Positions 19,754 through 29,369 are shown, counted from the stretch's first letter. The stretch: DNA of 64,000 nucleotides from CAVSRC01 sp963732845 (GCA_963732845.1 CAVTBE010000010.1:1-64000), one strand, 5' to 3'. The notes: generated from the sequence alone by a model not told the origin. Translations and numbers: made by a program.

Positions 19754-21001
19754 TCAGATCTCCATGCCGAGAATGCGCGCGACGGTCTCGACGTCCTTGT
19801 CGCCGCGGCCGGAGAGATTGGCGACGATGATCTCGTCCTTGCCCATGGTCGGCGCGAGCTTGGCGACGTAAGCCAGCGCATGGGCGGATTCGAGTGCCGG
19901 GATGATGCCCTCGATCCTGGTCAGCAACTGGAAGGCGTCCAGCGCCTCCCGGTCGGTCGCCGGCACATAGCTGACGCGGCCGCTGTCGCGCAGCCAGGAA
20001 TGCTCCGGCCCGACGCCCGGATAATCGAGGCCCGCCGAGATCGAATGGCCCTCGAGGATCTGGCCGTCGTCGTCCTGAAGCAGATAGGTGCGGTTGCCGT
20101 GGAGGACGCCCGGGCGGCCGCCGTTCATCGAGGCGGCGTGGCCGTCGGGCACGTCCAGCCCGTAGCCGGCGGCCTCGACGCCGTAGATCTTCACATCCGG
20201 GTCGTCGAGGAAGGGGTGGAAGATGCCGATGGCGTTGGAGCCGCCGCCGATGCAGGCGACGATGGCGTCCGGCAGACGGCCTTCCTGCGCCATGATCTGC
20301 TCGCGGGTCTCGATGCCGATCACCGACTGGAAGTCGCGGACCAGCTCCGGATAGGGATGCGGGCCGGCGGCGGTGCCGATCAGGTAATAGGTGTTCTCGA
20401 CATTGGTCACCCAGTCGCGCAGCGCCTCGTTCATGGCGTCCTTGAGGGTGCCGTTGCCGGCGGTGACCGGATGCACCTCGGCGCCCAGCATGTGCATGCG
20501 GAAGACGTTGGGCTTCTGCCGCTCGACGTCGGTGGCGCCCATGTAGACGACGCAGGGCAGGCCGAAGCGGGCCGAGACGGTGGCCGCGGCGACGCCGTGC
20601 TGGCCGGCGCCGGTTTCGGCGATGATGCGCGTCTTGCCCATGCGCCGGGCAAGCAGGATCTGGCCGAGGCAGTTGTTGATCTTGTGGGAGCCGGTGTGGT
20701 TCAGCTCCTCGCGCTTCAGGTAGACCTTGGCGCCGCCCCCGCGGCCGGAGGCCGCAGAAACGTCACGAAAGTGCTCGGTCAGCCGCTCGGCGAAATAGAG
20801 CGGCGAGGGACGGCCGGCATAGTGGGTGTTGAGCGCCGTCAGCTCGGCGCGGAATTCCGGGTCGTCCTTGGCCGCCCGGTAGGCTTCCTCCAGCTCGAGA
20901 ATCAGCGGCATGAGCGTTTCGGCAACGAAACGACCGCCGAAGAGGCCAAAGAAGCCGCGCTCGTCGGGTCCGGCGCGATAGGTGTTGGGCTGGACGGTCA
21001 T
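19754..21001 (-). CDS. trpB: tryptophan synthase beta chain
   Basis: PLP enzyme of 415 residues that joins indole and serine. The PLP lysine is in NHTGSHKINNCLGQ, and CIGGGSNAIG binds the cofactor phosphate. Its ATG overlaps the trpF stop by 4 nt. Order trpF-trpB-trpA is standard for the group. The initial pathway genes are not in the window. Confidence 0.97.
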   Translation of the reverse strand: MTVQPNTYRAGPDERGFFGLFGGRFVAETLMPLILELEEAYRAAKDDPEFRAELTALNTHYAGRPSPLYFAERLTEHFRDVSAASGRGGGAKVYLKREELNHTGSHKINNCLGQILLARRMGKTRIIAETGAGQHGVAAATVSARFGLPCVVYMGATDVERQKPNVFRMHMLGAEVHPVTAGNGTLKDAMNEALRDWVTNVENTYYLIGTAAGPHPYPELVRDFQSVIGIETREQIMAQEGRLPDAIVACIGGGSNAIGIFHPFLDDPDVKIYGVEAAGYGLDVPDGHAASMNGGRPGVLHGNRTYLLQDDDGQILEGHSISAGLDYPGVGPEHSWLRDSGRVSYVPATDREALDAFQLLTRIEGIIPALESAHALAYVAKLAPTMGKDEIIVANLSGRGDKDVETVARILGMEI

Positions 21002-21672
21002 GAGGCGGCCCGGTGGACGAGCGGTGCGGCGCCGGCGCCGCGGGCATTGGCGATGAATGCGCGGATCAGGTTGGCCTCCTTGCGACCGGGGGCGCTCTCG
21101 ACGCCCGAGGAAACATCGACGCCGGGGGCGCCGGTGATGGCGGCGGCTTCGGCGACATTGCCCGGCGCCAGACCGCCGGAGAGCATGTAGGGGATGTCCG
21201 GATCGAAGCCGGCGAGCAGCGTCCAGTCGAAGGGCGTTCCAAGGCCGCCCGGACGCGTTGCCCCCTTCGGCGGCTTGGCATCGAGCAGCAGCCGGTCGGC
21301 AGCCGCCACATAGCGCTCGGCCCCTGCCAGATCGTCCGCCGTGGCAACCGCAACGGCCTTCATCACCGGGCGGCCGAAGCGCTTGCCGACCGCGGCGACG
21401 CGGTCCGGCGTCTCGTGCCCGTGCAGTTGCAGCCAGTCGGGGCTCACCGCCTCGACGATTTCCGCGATGCCGGCATCGTCCATGTCGACCGTGAGCGCCA
21501 CGATCTCGGCGCGGCCGGCGACTTGGCTCGCCAGCTCGGCGGCGCGCTGCGGCGTCACGAAGCGCGGACTCCTGGGGAAGAATACAAGGCCGACCATGTC
21601 GGCGCCGGCCGCCAGCGCAGCGTCCAGCGTCTCCTCATTCGAGAGGCCGCATATCTTCACGATCAGGCTCAT
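20998..21672 (-). CDS. trpF: phosphoribosylanthranilate isomerase
   Basis: TIM-barrel isomerase of 224 residues. KICGLSNEETL holds the catalytic Cys near residue 8 and TVDMDD the catalytic Asp. The ATG at 21672 begins MSLIVKICG; the open frame extends far upstream only as the shadow of the next gene. Coupled to trpB through the 4-nt overlap. Confidence 0.95.
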   Translation of the reverse strand: MSLIVKICGLSNEETLDAALAAGADMVGLVFFPRSPRFVTPQRAAELASQVAGRAEIVALTVDMDDAGIAEIVEAVSPDWLQLHGHETPDRVAAVGKRFGRPVMKAVAVATADDLAGAERYVAAADRLLLDAKPPKGATRPGGLGTPFDWTLLAGFDPDIPYMLSGGLAPGNVAEAAAITGAPGVDVSSGVESAPGRKEANLIRAFIANARGAGAAPLVHRAAS

Positions 21673-21773
21673 GGGGGCTCGATTTGGCACGAAACGGGGG
21701 ACAAGTCCAACGGTGGCCGGCGGCCGGCGGCGCTTGCCCGCCAAACCGCCGAAAACCGGCGGTTCCGCCGGCT

Positions 21774-22718
21774 TCAGCCCGGCGTCCGCCGCCAGACGAG
21801 GATCGCCGCCGCGAGGTCCTCGATGGCGCTGCCGACCGACTTGAAGAGGGTGATCTCCTCGTCCGACTGGCGGCCCAAGGCCACGCCCCGGCAGAGGTCG
21901 AAAAGGTCGCCGGCAATGTCCGCCGCGCCGATCACCCCGGCTTCGATGGGCTGGACGATGTCGCCGGCCTCTTTCAGCGCCCCGCCGCGCGTATCGACGT
22001 AGACGCGTGCCCGGCGGATGGCTGCGTCGTCGGCCTCGCGCATGGCGGGCGTATAGGCGCCGACGAGATCGAGATGGGCGCCGGGCTTCAGCCAGGCGCC
22101 TGCAACCAGCGGCTCGCGCGCCATGGTGGCGACCGAGACGACGTCGGCCTCGGCCACCGCCGCCTCGCGGTCGCGCGTGGCGGTCACCGTGAGGCCGGGG
22201 CGGTCGAGGCTGGCGGCGAGGCGTTCGGCTGCCTCCGGCGTCCGGTTCCAGACGGTGACGCGGGTGATCGGGCGCACGGCCGCATGCGCCGCGATCAGGC
22301 GGGGCGCCAGCGCGCCGGCGCCGATCATCGCCATGCGGCTGGCATCGCGCCGGGCGAGCGCCCGGGCGGCCAATGCCGAAGCGGCGGCGGTGCGCCACAG
22401 GGTGAGCGTCATGCCGTCGAAGCCGGCGAGCGGCGCACCGCTGTCACCGGCCAGCAGCAGATAGGTGCCCATGACGCTGGGCTTGCCGCGCGTCGCGTTC
22501 AGCGGAAAGACCGAGGCGATCTTGACGCCGATGAAGCCGTCGCCGGCCGTGTCCCAGGCCGGCATGAGCAACAGGGTGGCGCTCTCCCCCACCCGCTCGA
22601 TGGCGTGGTGGTGGCGCACCGGCGCCACGATGCCGGCACGGAAGGCGTCGGCGAGCGCCTCGACCAGCGCCGGATAATCGAGGACCTTGTCGATTTCGGC
22701 GGCGGCGACGAAACGCAC
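21774..22718 (-). CDS. ornithine cyclodeaminase / mu-crystallin family protein
   Basis: NAD(P)-dependent enzyme of 314 residues in the ornithine cyclodeaminase, ketimine reductase and alanine dehydrogenase family. The dinucleotide loop MIGAGALAPRLIAAH is near residues 126-140, and KIASVFPLN lies in the substrate half. The exact substrate cannot be read from sequence. It sits between the lapA-like gene and trpF, where these blocks usually have no gene, so it is probably an insertion. The spacing (101 nt to trpF, 12 nt from the upstream lapA-like stop) suggests it is co-transcribed. Confidence 0.85.
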   Translation of the reverse strand: MRFVAAAEIDKVLDYPALVEALADAFRAGIVAPVRHHHAIERVGESATLLLMPAWDTAGDGFIGVKIASVFPLNATRGKPSVMGTYLLLAGDSGAPLAGFDGMTLTLWRTAAASALAARALARRDASRMAMIGAGALAPRLIAAHAAVRPITRVTVWNRTPEAAERLAASLDRPGLTVTATRDREAAVAEADVVSVATMAREPLVAGAWLKPGAHLDLVGAYTPAMREADDAAIRRARVYVDTRGGALKEAGDIVQPIEAGVIGAADIAGDLFDLCRGVALGRQSDEEITLFKSVGSAIEDLAAAILVWRRTPG

Positions 22719-22730
22719 GGGGGGACGGGT

Positions 22731-23078
22731 CTAGGCCGCGTCGCGGTCGGAATGGGGCGGTGCCAGCGCCGGCGCCGAGGTCACCCGCTCGCGCAGGCGG
22801 TCGACGTCCTGGCGCAGGCGCGCGACATTGGCGCGCTCGGCCCGCGCCGCCCGCCGCCACTTGCCCTGGCCAAACCAGGTGGCGACGCCGCCGATGACGA
22901 TGCCGACGGCGAGCGTGGCGAAGAGCAGGATGAAGAGCGGCAGTGCGACCGACCAGCGCGGCTCCGCCCCACCGAAAGGATCGAGCGACAGGACGACGCC
23001 GGCGCGATTGGCCACCGACAGCGCCGCCGCGACGACGGCGAGCGGCAGAAGCACGAAGAGGATCAGGAACCGTCGCAT
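22731..23078 (-). CDS. LapA/DUF1049-like membrane protein
   Basis: 115-residue protein with two TM helices, at about residues 4-22 and 44-67, and a basic, coiled cytoplasmic tail (RAARAERANVARLRQDVDRLRER). This matches the LapA-domain (DUF1049) family, thought to act in envelope assembly. Located downstream of ihfB, its usual place in alphaproteobacteria. ATG at 23078. Confidence 0.75.
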   Translation of the reverse strand: MRRFLILFVLLPLAVVAAALSVANRAGVVLSLDPFGGAEPRWSVALPLFILLFATLAVGIVIGGVATWFGQGKWRRAARAERANVARLRQDVDRLRERVTSAPALAPPHSDRDAA

Positions 23079-23122
23079 CGCAATCCTGGACTGGGGACGA
23101 CCCGGCCCGGCGGAGCGGCGCC

Positions 23123-23401
23123 TCAGTCGTTGAGGCGCTCGCGCATCTCCTTGCCGGTCTTGAAGAAGGGCACGTATTTCTCGGTCACCGCCACCTTGGA
23201 GCCGGTGCGCGGGTTGCGCCCCGTGCGCGCCGGCCGGTTCTTGACCGAAAAGGCACCGAAGCCGCGCAGCTCGACGCGGTCGCCACGCGACAGCGCATTG
23301 GTGATCTCGTTGAGGATGGCGTTGACGATGTTCTCGACGTCGCGCTGGTAAAGATGCGGATTCTGCTCCGACAGCTTCTGGACCAGTTCCGACTTGATCA
23401 T
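23123..23401 (-). CDS. ihfB: integration host factor subunit beta
   Basis: HU/IHF-fold DNA-bending protein of 92 residues, starting MIKSELVQKL. The DNA-intercalating arm is GRNPRTGSKVAV, with ELRGFGAF before it. It forms a heterodimer with IhfA, which is not in the window. The start overlaps the sppA stop by 4 nt (ATGA). Confidence 0.95.
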   Translation of the reverse strand: MIKSELVQKLSEQNPHLYQRDVENIVNAILNEITNALSRGDRVELRGFGAFSVKNRPARTGRNPRTGSKVAVTEKYVPFFKTGKEMRERLND

Positions 23402-24411
23402 TGAGCGGCCCCCTCAACAGGCTGAGCGCCAGCGCCCGCCGAACCCTGCCAAACCGACATGAGACCGTCAAGCTTCAGACTTTGCGGAAGAATTCGGTCC
23501 AGCACGCCGCCACGCAATAGTTCCGGCGCAATACCGGTCTTCTCGGTAATCCATACTACGGCGGCGTCGGCGAGAGAAAACAGGCCGCCGCCGATGACCG
23601 ACGAGGGCTTCCAGTCGCGCACCGGCAACTTGGTGTCGACGCCCTTGGTGCCGAGCCAGGCAATCGCCGCCCGCTCGCCGCCGATCTCGTCGATCAGGCT
23701 GGCGGCCAGCGCCTGCTGGCCGGTGTAGATGCGGCCGTCGGCAAGCGACAGCGCATCGGGGCGGGCGAGCCCGCGGCGGGCGGCGACGATGTCGACGAAC
23801 CAGTTGTAGCTGTCGTCGACCACGCCCTGGATGACCCGGCGCGCCTCCTCGGTGGTCGGCTCGAACGGGTTGGGCGAGGCCTTGAGCGGGGCGCTCTTGA
23901 TGTCCTCGACCTTGACGCCGAGGTTCTTCAGGAGGTCGCTGACCTCGGGAAACTGGAAGAGCACGCCGATCGAGCCGGTGATCGAGGTGCGCCGCGCCAC
24001 GATGTGGTCGGTGGCGATGGCGGTCATGTAGGCGGCGGAAGCGCCGAAGGTGGCGATGGTGGCGACCGTCGGCTTCTTCTCCGCCAGCCGGCGGATGCCC
24101 TCGTAGAGCGCCTCGCCGCCGGCGGTGGAGCCGCCGGTCGAATCGATGGAGACGATGACGCCCTTGACGGCGTTGGTCCGGGCGAGCCGGGCCAGCATTT
24201 CATCGCGATTGCGGTCGTTGGCGATGAAGCCGGAAATCGTGATGCGGGCGATCTGCGGTTCCTCGACCAGCGGAAAGGCGTCGCGACCGGCCAGCGCGAT
24301 AAAGCCACCGGCAATGATGACGAGGATCGCCAGAAAGCCGACGACGCGCCAGAAAGAGAGCTTTCGGCGCAAGCGACGACGGTCGACGATCTGGTCGGCG
24401 GTCATGGACAT
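23398..24411 (-). CDS. sppA: signal peptide peptidase SppA
   Basis: Short, 36-kDa-type SppA of 337 residues; it degrades signal peptides left in the inner membrane. One N-terminal TM helix (about residues 20-45) anchors the Clp-fold protease. VSIDSTGGSTAGGEALY and TFGASAAYM carry the nucleophile region, and the general-base lysine is expected in the SAPLKASPNP segment. It stands between rpsA and ihfB, its regular position. Confidence 0.9.
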   Translation of the reverse strand: MSMTADQIVDRRRLRRKLSFWRVVGFLAILVIIAGGFIALAGRDAFPLVEEPQIARITISGFIANDRNRDEMLARLARTNAVKGVIVSIDSTGGSTAGGEALYEGIRRLAEKKPTVATIATFGASAAYMTAIATDHIVARRTSITGSIGVLFQFPEVSDLLKNLGVKVEDIKSAPLKASPNPFEPTTEEARRVIQGVVDDSYNWFVDIVAARRGLARPDALSLADGRIYTGQQALAASLIDEIGGERAAIAWLGTKGVDTKLPVRDWKPSSVIGGGLFSLADAAVVWITEKTGIAPELLRGGVLDRILPQSLKLDGLMSVWQGSAGAGAQPVEGAAQ

Positions 24412-24509
24412 GGGTCAGGCCTCTCTGTTCCCCAGGCCCCGGTGGGTTAGCGCCTTCGCGCCAACCGGGCAAGGGGCGCCCGACAAAGCCTTGGCGGCGG
24501 CGGACGAAA

Positions 24510-24537
24510 ACGGCCCGCGCCGGATGGCGCGGGCCGT
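24510..24537 (-). terminator. probable rpsA terminator hairpin
   Basis: ACGGCCCGCGCC pairs perfectly with GGCGCGGGCCGT over 12 bp around a 4-nt loop, with only a short TTTTC tail on the minus strand. It lies 36 nt after the rpsA stop. Confidence 0.65.
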
Positions 24538-24572
24538 GAAATGCATCCGGTAGTGGACGGCTGAGGACGCTT

Positions 24573-26306
24573 CTACTCCTCGTCCTCTTCGCCTTCGCCT
24601 TCGCCGCCCTCTTCGCGGGCCTTGAGGGCGGCACCCAGGATGTCGCCCAGCGAGGCGCCGGAGTCGGAGGAGCCATACTGAGCGACGGCTTCCTTTTCCT
24701 CGGCGATCTCGAGCGCCTTGATCGACACCGAGATCTTGCGGCTCTTCTTGTCGAAGTTGGTCACGCGCGCATCGACCTTCTCGCCCTTGGCGAAGCGCTC
24801 CGGCCGCTGCTCGGACCGGTCGCGCGACAGATCCGAACGACGGATGAAGGCGGTCAGGTCGGTGTCGGCGATCCTGACATCGATGCCGGCATCCTTGACC
24901 TCGATGACCTCGCAGGTGACGACTGCGCCCTTGCGCAGATCGCCGGAGGCGGCGGCCTCGGCGAAGGGATCGCCGCCGACCTGCTTGATGCCGAGCGAGA
25001 TGCGCTCCTTCTCGACATCGACGTCGAGCACCTGGGCGCGCACCATGTCGCCGCGGTTGTAGTCTTCGATCGCCTGTTCGCCCGGCTTGTTCCAGTCGAG
25101 ATCGGACAGGTGGACCATGCCGTCGACATCGCCGTCGAGGCCGATGAACAGGCCGAACTCGGTCTTGTTCTTGACCTCGCCCTCGACCACCGTGCCGGTC
25201 GGGTACTTCTCGGCGAAGGTGTCCCACGGATTGGCGAGCGTCTGCTTGAGACCAAGCGAGATGCGCCGCTTCACCGGATCGACCTCGAGGATCATCACCT
25301 CGACTTCCTGGCTGGTCGAAACGATCTTGCCGGGGTGGACGTTCTTCTTGGTCCACGACATCTCGGAGACGTGGATCAGGCCCTCGATGCCGGGCTCAAG
25401 CTCGACGAAGGCGCCGTAGTCGGTGATGTTGGTCACCCGGCCGGTGAACTTGACGTTGACCGGATACTTGGCCTCGATGCCCTGCCACGGATCGGCCTCG
25501 AGCTGCTTCATGCCGAGCGAGATGCGGTGGGTCTCGTGGTTGACCCGGATGATCTGCACCTTGACGGTCTGGCCGATCGACAGCACCTCGGACGGGTGGT
25601 TGATGCGCCGCCAGGCGATGTCGGTGACGTGCAGCAGGCCGTCGATGCCGCCGAGGTCGACGAAGGCACCGTAGTCGGTGATGTTCTTGACCACGCCGTC
25701 GATGACCTGGCCTTCCTCGAGGCTCTGGACCAGCTCCGAACGCTGCTCGGCGCGGGTCTCCTCGAGCACGGTGCGGCGCGACACGACGATGTTGCCGCGG
25801 CGCTTGTCCATCTTGAGGATCTGGAAGGGCTGCGGCGTGTGCATGAGCGGCGACACGTCGCGCACCGGGCGGATATCCACCTGGCTGCGCGGCAGGAAGG
25901 CCACGGCACCGTCGAGATCGACGGTGAAGCCGCCCTTGACCTGGTTGAAGATGACACCGGTCACCTTCTCGTTCTTGTTGAAGCTCTCCTCGAGCTTGAC
26001 CCAGCTCTCCTCGCGGCGGGCCTTCTCGCGGCTGAGCACGGCCTCGCCGAGCGCGTTCTCGACGCGCTCGAGATAGACCTCGACCTCGTCGCCGACCTTG
26101 AGGTCCGGTTCGCGGCCGGGGGCTGTGAATTCCTTGAGCGGGACGCGGCCCTCGGTCTTGAGGCCGACGTCGATGACGGCGAGATCCTTCTCGATCGCGA
26201 CGACTATCCCCTTGATGACCGCCCCTTCCATCACCTCATTGGTGTTGAAGCTCTCGGCAAGGAGGGCGGCAAAATCTTCTTTCGTGGGGGTGGCAGCTAC
26301 GGGCAT
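24573..26306 (-). CDS. rpsA: 30S ribosomal protein S1
   Basis: Six S1/OB-fold repeats in 577 residues, for example NITDYGAFVDLGGIDGLLH and NITDYGAFVELEPGIEGLI, ending in a very acidic tail. It helps mRNA bind the 30S subunit. The frame opens at a GTG at 26312, but AGGAG lies 5 nt before the ATG at 26306, which I take as the start. Downstream of cmk, as in many proteobacteria, and followed by a strong hairpin. Confidence 0.96.
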   Translation of the reverse strand: MPVAATPTKEDFAALLAESFNTNEVMEGAVIKGIVVAIEKDLAVIDVGLKTEGRVPLKEFTAPGREPDLKVGDEVEVYLERVENALGEAVLSREKARREESWVKLEESFNKNEKVTGVIFNQVKGGFTVDLDGAVAFLPRSQVDIRPVRDVSPLMHTPQPFQILKMDKRRGNIVVSRRTVLEETRAEQRSELVQSLEEGQVIDGVVKNITDYGAFVDLGGIDGLLHVTDIAWRRINHPSEVLSIGQTVKVQIIRVNHETHRISLGMKQLEADPWQGIEAKYPVNVKFTGRVTNITDYGAFVELEPGIEGLIHVSEMSWTKKNVHPGKIVSTSQEVEVMILEVDPVKRRISLGLKQTLANPWDTFAEKYPTGTVVEGEVKNKTEFGLFIGLDGDVDGMVHLSDLDWNKPGEQAIEDYNRGDMVRAQVLDVDVEKERISLGIKQVGGDPFAEAAASGDLRKGAVVTCEVIEVKDAGIDVRIADTDLTAFIRRSDLSRDRSEQRPERFAKGEKVDARVTNFDKKSRKISVSIKALEIAEEKEAVAQYGSSDSGASLGDILGAALKAREEGGEGEGEEDEE

Positions 26307-26531
26307 TGACACTCCTGCTTCGCCGGCGGCGCCGGCCGGCGGTTGGCGTTGATCGGACCTCCCTCATGGACCCGTTCGAAAAGGACAGCCGCGCTTTCTC
26401 GCGGTGTGGCGCTCGAGGTCATGAAGTCGGCAGTTCATGTTCCGCCCGCAAGCGAAGCGGGGCTCGCCACCGTCTCGGGACGGACAACACGAAAACCGGG
26501 CAACGGGCTCAGTTGCGGAGCCCCGTTCCCG

Positions 26532-27164
26532 TCAGTCGTGTCCAGCCCGGGCCCGATCGACTATGTCGACGGCGGCGCGGAACGCGGTTTCTATATCCTT
26601 GTCGCTGGTATCGAGCAAGTAAGCATCGTCCGCCGCCTTCAAGGGGGCGGCGGCGCGGCCGGAGTCGCGGGCGTCGCGTCCCCTGATCTCGGCCAGGATG
26701 CGCCGGTAGTCGACCGCCCTGCCCTTGGCGAGAAGCTCGTCGGTGCGCCGGCGGGCGCGCACCTCAGGCGAGGCGGTGACGAAGATCTTGATGTCGGCGT
26801 CGGGGCAGACGGCGGTGCCGATGTCGCGCCCGTCGAGGACGGCACCCTCCGGGCGGGCGGCGAAAGCGCGCTGGAAATCGAGGAGCGCGGCCCGCACCCC
26901 GGCATGGACGGCGACCCGCGAGGCGAGTTCGCCGGCCTCGTGGCCGCGCAGCGTCGGATCGCCGAGGAGCGCCGGATCGAGGGCGCGGGCGACGCGGGCG
27001 GCGGCGACGGAATCGTCCGGGTCGAGGCCCTGCAGCGCCATCATCCTGCCGGTCAGCCGGTAGAGCAGGCCGGTATCGAGATAAGGCAGGCGGTAATGGG
27101 CCGACAGGCGCTGGGCGAGTGTGCCCTTGCCGGCGGCGGCCGGTCCGTCGATAGCGATGATCAT
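26532..27164 (-). CDS. cmk: cytidylate kinase
   Basis: CMP/dCMP kinase of 210 residues. The P-loop IDGPAAAGKGTLAQRL is near residues 4-19, and LDGRDIGTAVCPDADIK is the conserved nucleotide-binding block. The ATG at 27164 opens MIIAIDGP; the 14 codons upstream match nothing. It lies between aroA and rpsA. The 225 bp to rpsA hold the rpsA leader, with an imperfect hairpin near 26490-26520, and nothing else I can support. Confidence 0.95.
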   Translation of the reverse strand: MIIAIDGPAAAGKGTLAQRLSAHYRLPYLDTGLLYRLTGRMMALQGLDPDDSVAAARVARALDPALLGDPTLRGHEAGELASRVAVHAGVRAALLDFQRAFAARPEGAVLDGRDIGTAVCPDADIKIFVTASPEVRARRRTDELLAKGRAVDYRRILAEIRGRDARDSGRAAAPLKAADDAYLLDTSDKDIETAFRAAVDIVDRARAGHD

Positions 27165-27278
27165 GGCCGTGACGGCGCCCCATGCGCTCTGCGGGCCGGC
27201 GGGCACCCATCTCCCCCTTTGCGGGGGAGATGGAAAGGGAACGCCGTTCGGCCGTCGACCGCCTCTGGTGGCGCGGTG

Positions 27279-28625
27279 CTAGGCACCGGCGTCCTCGAAT
27301 TCGGCGCCGAGACCGGCCATCAGCGCCCGGAAGTCGGGGAAGCTGGTCGCAATCGGCCGGGCGTCGTCGACGGTCACCGGCTTCTCGCTGGCCAGGCCGA
27401 GGACGACGAAGCTCATGGCGATGCGATGATCGAGATGAGTGGTGACGGTGCCGCCGCCGGGCACCTTGGCGGCGCCGGTGACGGCCATGGAATCGGCCGT
27501 GTCGTCGACCGTGACGCCGTTGGCCCTGAGGCCGGCGACCACGGCGGCAATGCGGTCCGATTCCTTCACCCGCATCTCGCCGATGCCCTCCATCAGTGTC
27601 TGGCCCTCGGCAAAGGCGGCGGCGACGGCGAGCACCGGATATTCGTCGATCATGAAGGGCGCGCGGGCGGCCGGCACGGCGACGCCCTTGAGCCGGCTCG
27701 CCCTGGCGCGGAGATCGCCGACCTCCTCGCCCCCCATCTTGCGTCTCTTGGCGATGGAAATGTCGGCGCCCATTTCGATCAGCGTCTCGATCAGCCCGGT
27801 GCGCGTCGGGTTGAGCAGCACGTTCTCGACCGTGACGTCGGAGCCCGGGACGATCAGTGCCGCGACCAGCGGGAAGGCGGCGGAGCTGGGGTCGCCGGGG
27901 ACGGCGATCGCCTGCGGCTTGAGGTTGCGGCCGCCCTCCAGGCGGATGGTGCGGCTGCCGTCATTGCCCTCCGCGACCTCGATGGCCGCGCCGAAGGCGG
28001 CGAGCATGCGCTCGGTATGGTCGCGGGTGGCGACCGGCTCGATGACGGTGGTGACGCCGCCGCTGTTGAGCGCCGCCAGCAGCACGGCCGACTTGACCTG
28101 GGCGGAGGGGACGGGGACGCGGTATTCGATCGGCACCAGGGTCTCCGGACCGTGCACGGTCGCCGGCAGGCGGTCGCCGGACCGGGCGATGGTCTGCACG
28201 CCCATGCGGCGCAGCGGGTCGAGCACGCGGCCCATCGGCCGCTTCACCAGCGAGGCGTCGCCGGTGAAGGTGGTGGCGAAGGCGTGACTGCCGGCGATGC
28301 CCAGCGCTAGGCGCACGCCGGTGCCGGCATTGCCGTAGTCGACGACCCCCTCGGGCTCAAGGAGGCCGCCGACGCCGAGCCCGTTGACCCGCCAGGCGCC
28401 GGCGCCGGTGCGGCTGACCGTCGCCCCGAAGGCGCGCATGGCGGCGACCGTGGCGAGAATGTCGTCGCCCTCGAGCAGCCCCTCGACGCTGGTCTCGCCG
28501 ACGGCGAGCGCCCCCAGCATGAGCGCCCGGTGGGAAATCGACTTGTCGCCCGGTGGCCGGATGGTTCCGGCGAGCGGCCCCGACGCCCGCGCAGTCAGCG
28601 GCGCCGCAGTGTTGTCGCCCGACAT
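27279..28625 (-). CDS. aroA: 3-phosphoshikimate 1-carboxyvinyltransferase (EPSP synthase), class II-like
   Basis: Shikimate-pathway enzyme of 448 residues joining PEP and shikimate-3-phosphate. PPGDKSISHRALM is the N-terminal signature; RDHTE, SAQVK and NPTRT match the class II (CP4-like) set. At the position of CP4 Ala100 this protein has Gly (YGNAGTGVR), as in glyphosate-sensitive enzymes. The ATG at 28625 opens MSGDNTAAP; the frame runs upstream without similarity. Head of the aroA-cmk-rpsA block and divergent from the TIGR02300 gene. Confidence 0.95.
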   Translation of the reverse strand: MSGDNTAAPLTARASGPLAGTIRPPGDKSISHRALMLGALAVGETSVEGLLEGDDILATVAAMRAFGATVSRTGAGAWRVNGLGVGGLLEPEGVVDYGNAGTGVRLALGIAGSHAFATTFTGDASLVKRPMGRVLDPLRRMGVQTIARSGDRLPATVHGPETLVPIEYRVPVPSAQVKSAVLLAALNSGGVTTVIEPVATRDHTERMLAAFGAAIEVAEGNDGSRTIRLEGGRNLKPQAIAVPGDPSSAAFPLVAALIVPGSDVTVENVLLNPTRTGLIETLIEMGADISIAKRRKMGGEEVGDLRARASRLKGVAVPAARAPFMIDEYPVLAVAAAFAEGQTLMEGIGEMRVKESDRIAAVVAGLRANGVTVDDTADSMAVTGAAKVPGGGTVTTHLDHRIAMSFVVLGLASEKPVTVDDARPIATSFPDFRALMAGLGAEFEDAGA

Positions 28626-28843
28626 CAGATCTTCGCTCCGCTTGCTGCCGCCCGCGAGAGGCCCCGGCGGTCGCCGGATACCATACTCCTGCGGCCGGCC
28701 GCGGCCTCGTCCGCGCGCCGTCCGGATAGCATAGCCGGGCAGTGAGGTCATCATTCGAGCGGACAGTCGAGAAATGCTTTTGACAGTGCCGGTCGAGGGC
28801 ATTATGGGGGGGCCGCTCTAACGGTCGGGACGAGGCACAAACC

Positions 28844-29227
28844 GTGACGAAAGCTGAGCTCGGAACCAAGCGGCTCTGTCCGAACTGCGGCGCGCGATAT
28901 TACGACCTAAACCGCGAACCGATTCTGTGTCCGCGGTGCGGTACCGAATTCGAGGTAGTGGTGGTGAGTCGGGCGCGACCGCAAGCCGCTGCTGTAAAGG
29001 CGCCCAAGCCTGTGGTTGAGGAAGTGGCCGAGGACGCGGTCGCGGTCGAACTGGTGACGCTGGAGGAAGCCGACGAGGAGGCCGTAGAAGGCGGCGCCGT
29101 CAAGGTTCCCGGCGCGGACGAGGACGTCGACGAGGACGAGGACGACACCTTCCTCCCCGACGACGAAGAAGACGAGGACGAGGATGTCGGCGACATCATC
29201 GGTGACGTTGACGAGGAGGAGCCGTAG
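28844..29227 (+). CDS. TIGR02300 family (FYDLN acid) protein
   Basis: 127-residue protein found widely in alphaproteobacteria. The N-terminal 35 residues form a zinc-ribbon-like unit with two CxxC pairs around RYYDLNREP. The C-terminal half is extremely acidic (runs of E and D to the end), suggesting a nucleic-acid-mimic or protein-binding tail. Function unknown. It starts with GTG and is divergent from aroA; TTGACA at 28780-28785 may be its -35 box. Confidence 0.85.
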   Translation: MTKAELGTKRLCPNCGARYYDLNREPILCPRCGTEFEVVVVSRARPQAAAVKAPKPVVEEVAEDAVAVELVTLEEADEEAVEGGAVKVPGADEDVDEDEDDTFLPDDEEDEDEDVGDIIGDVDEEEP

Positions 29228-29369
29228 GTACCTGATCCGGGGTACTTGATCCGGCAGGCCATCGCGGCCTAATGTCCGCCCGCTTGCCGGGGGCGACGGG
29301 TCCCAACCCGCCGCTCACCCGCGCCCGGCAGACCGCCACAGACGGCGGTGCCGGGAGACATACCAGGAT

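Noticed and set aside
17903..21190. 1,095-codon open frame on the plus strand opposite accD, trpA, trpB and trpF
   Set aside because: It is antisense to well-identified genes and has the His/Asp/Gly/Arg-rich composition of a GC-rich shadow frame.
26343..28310. 655-codon plus-strand frame over cmk and aroA
   Set aside because: Shadow of two clear minus-strand genes; no motif in its product.
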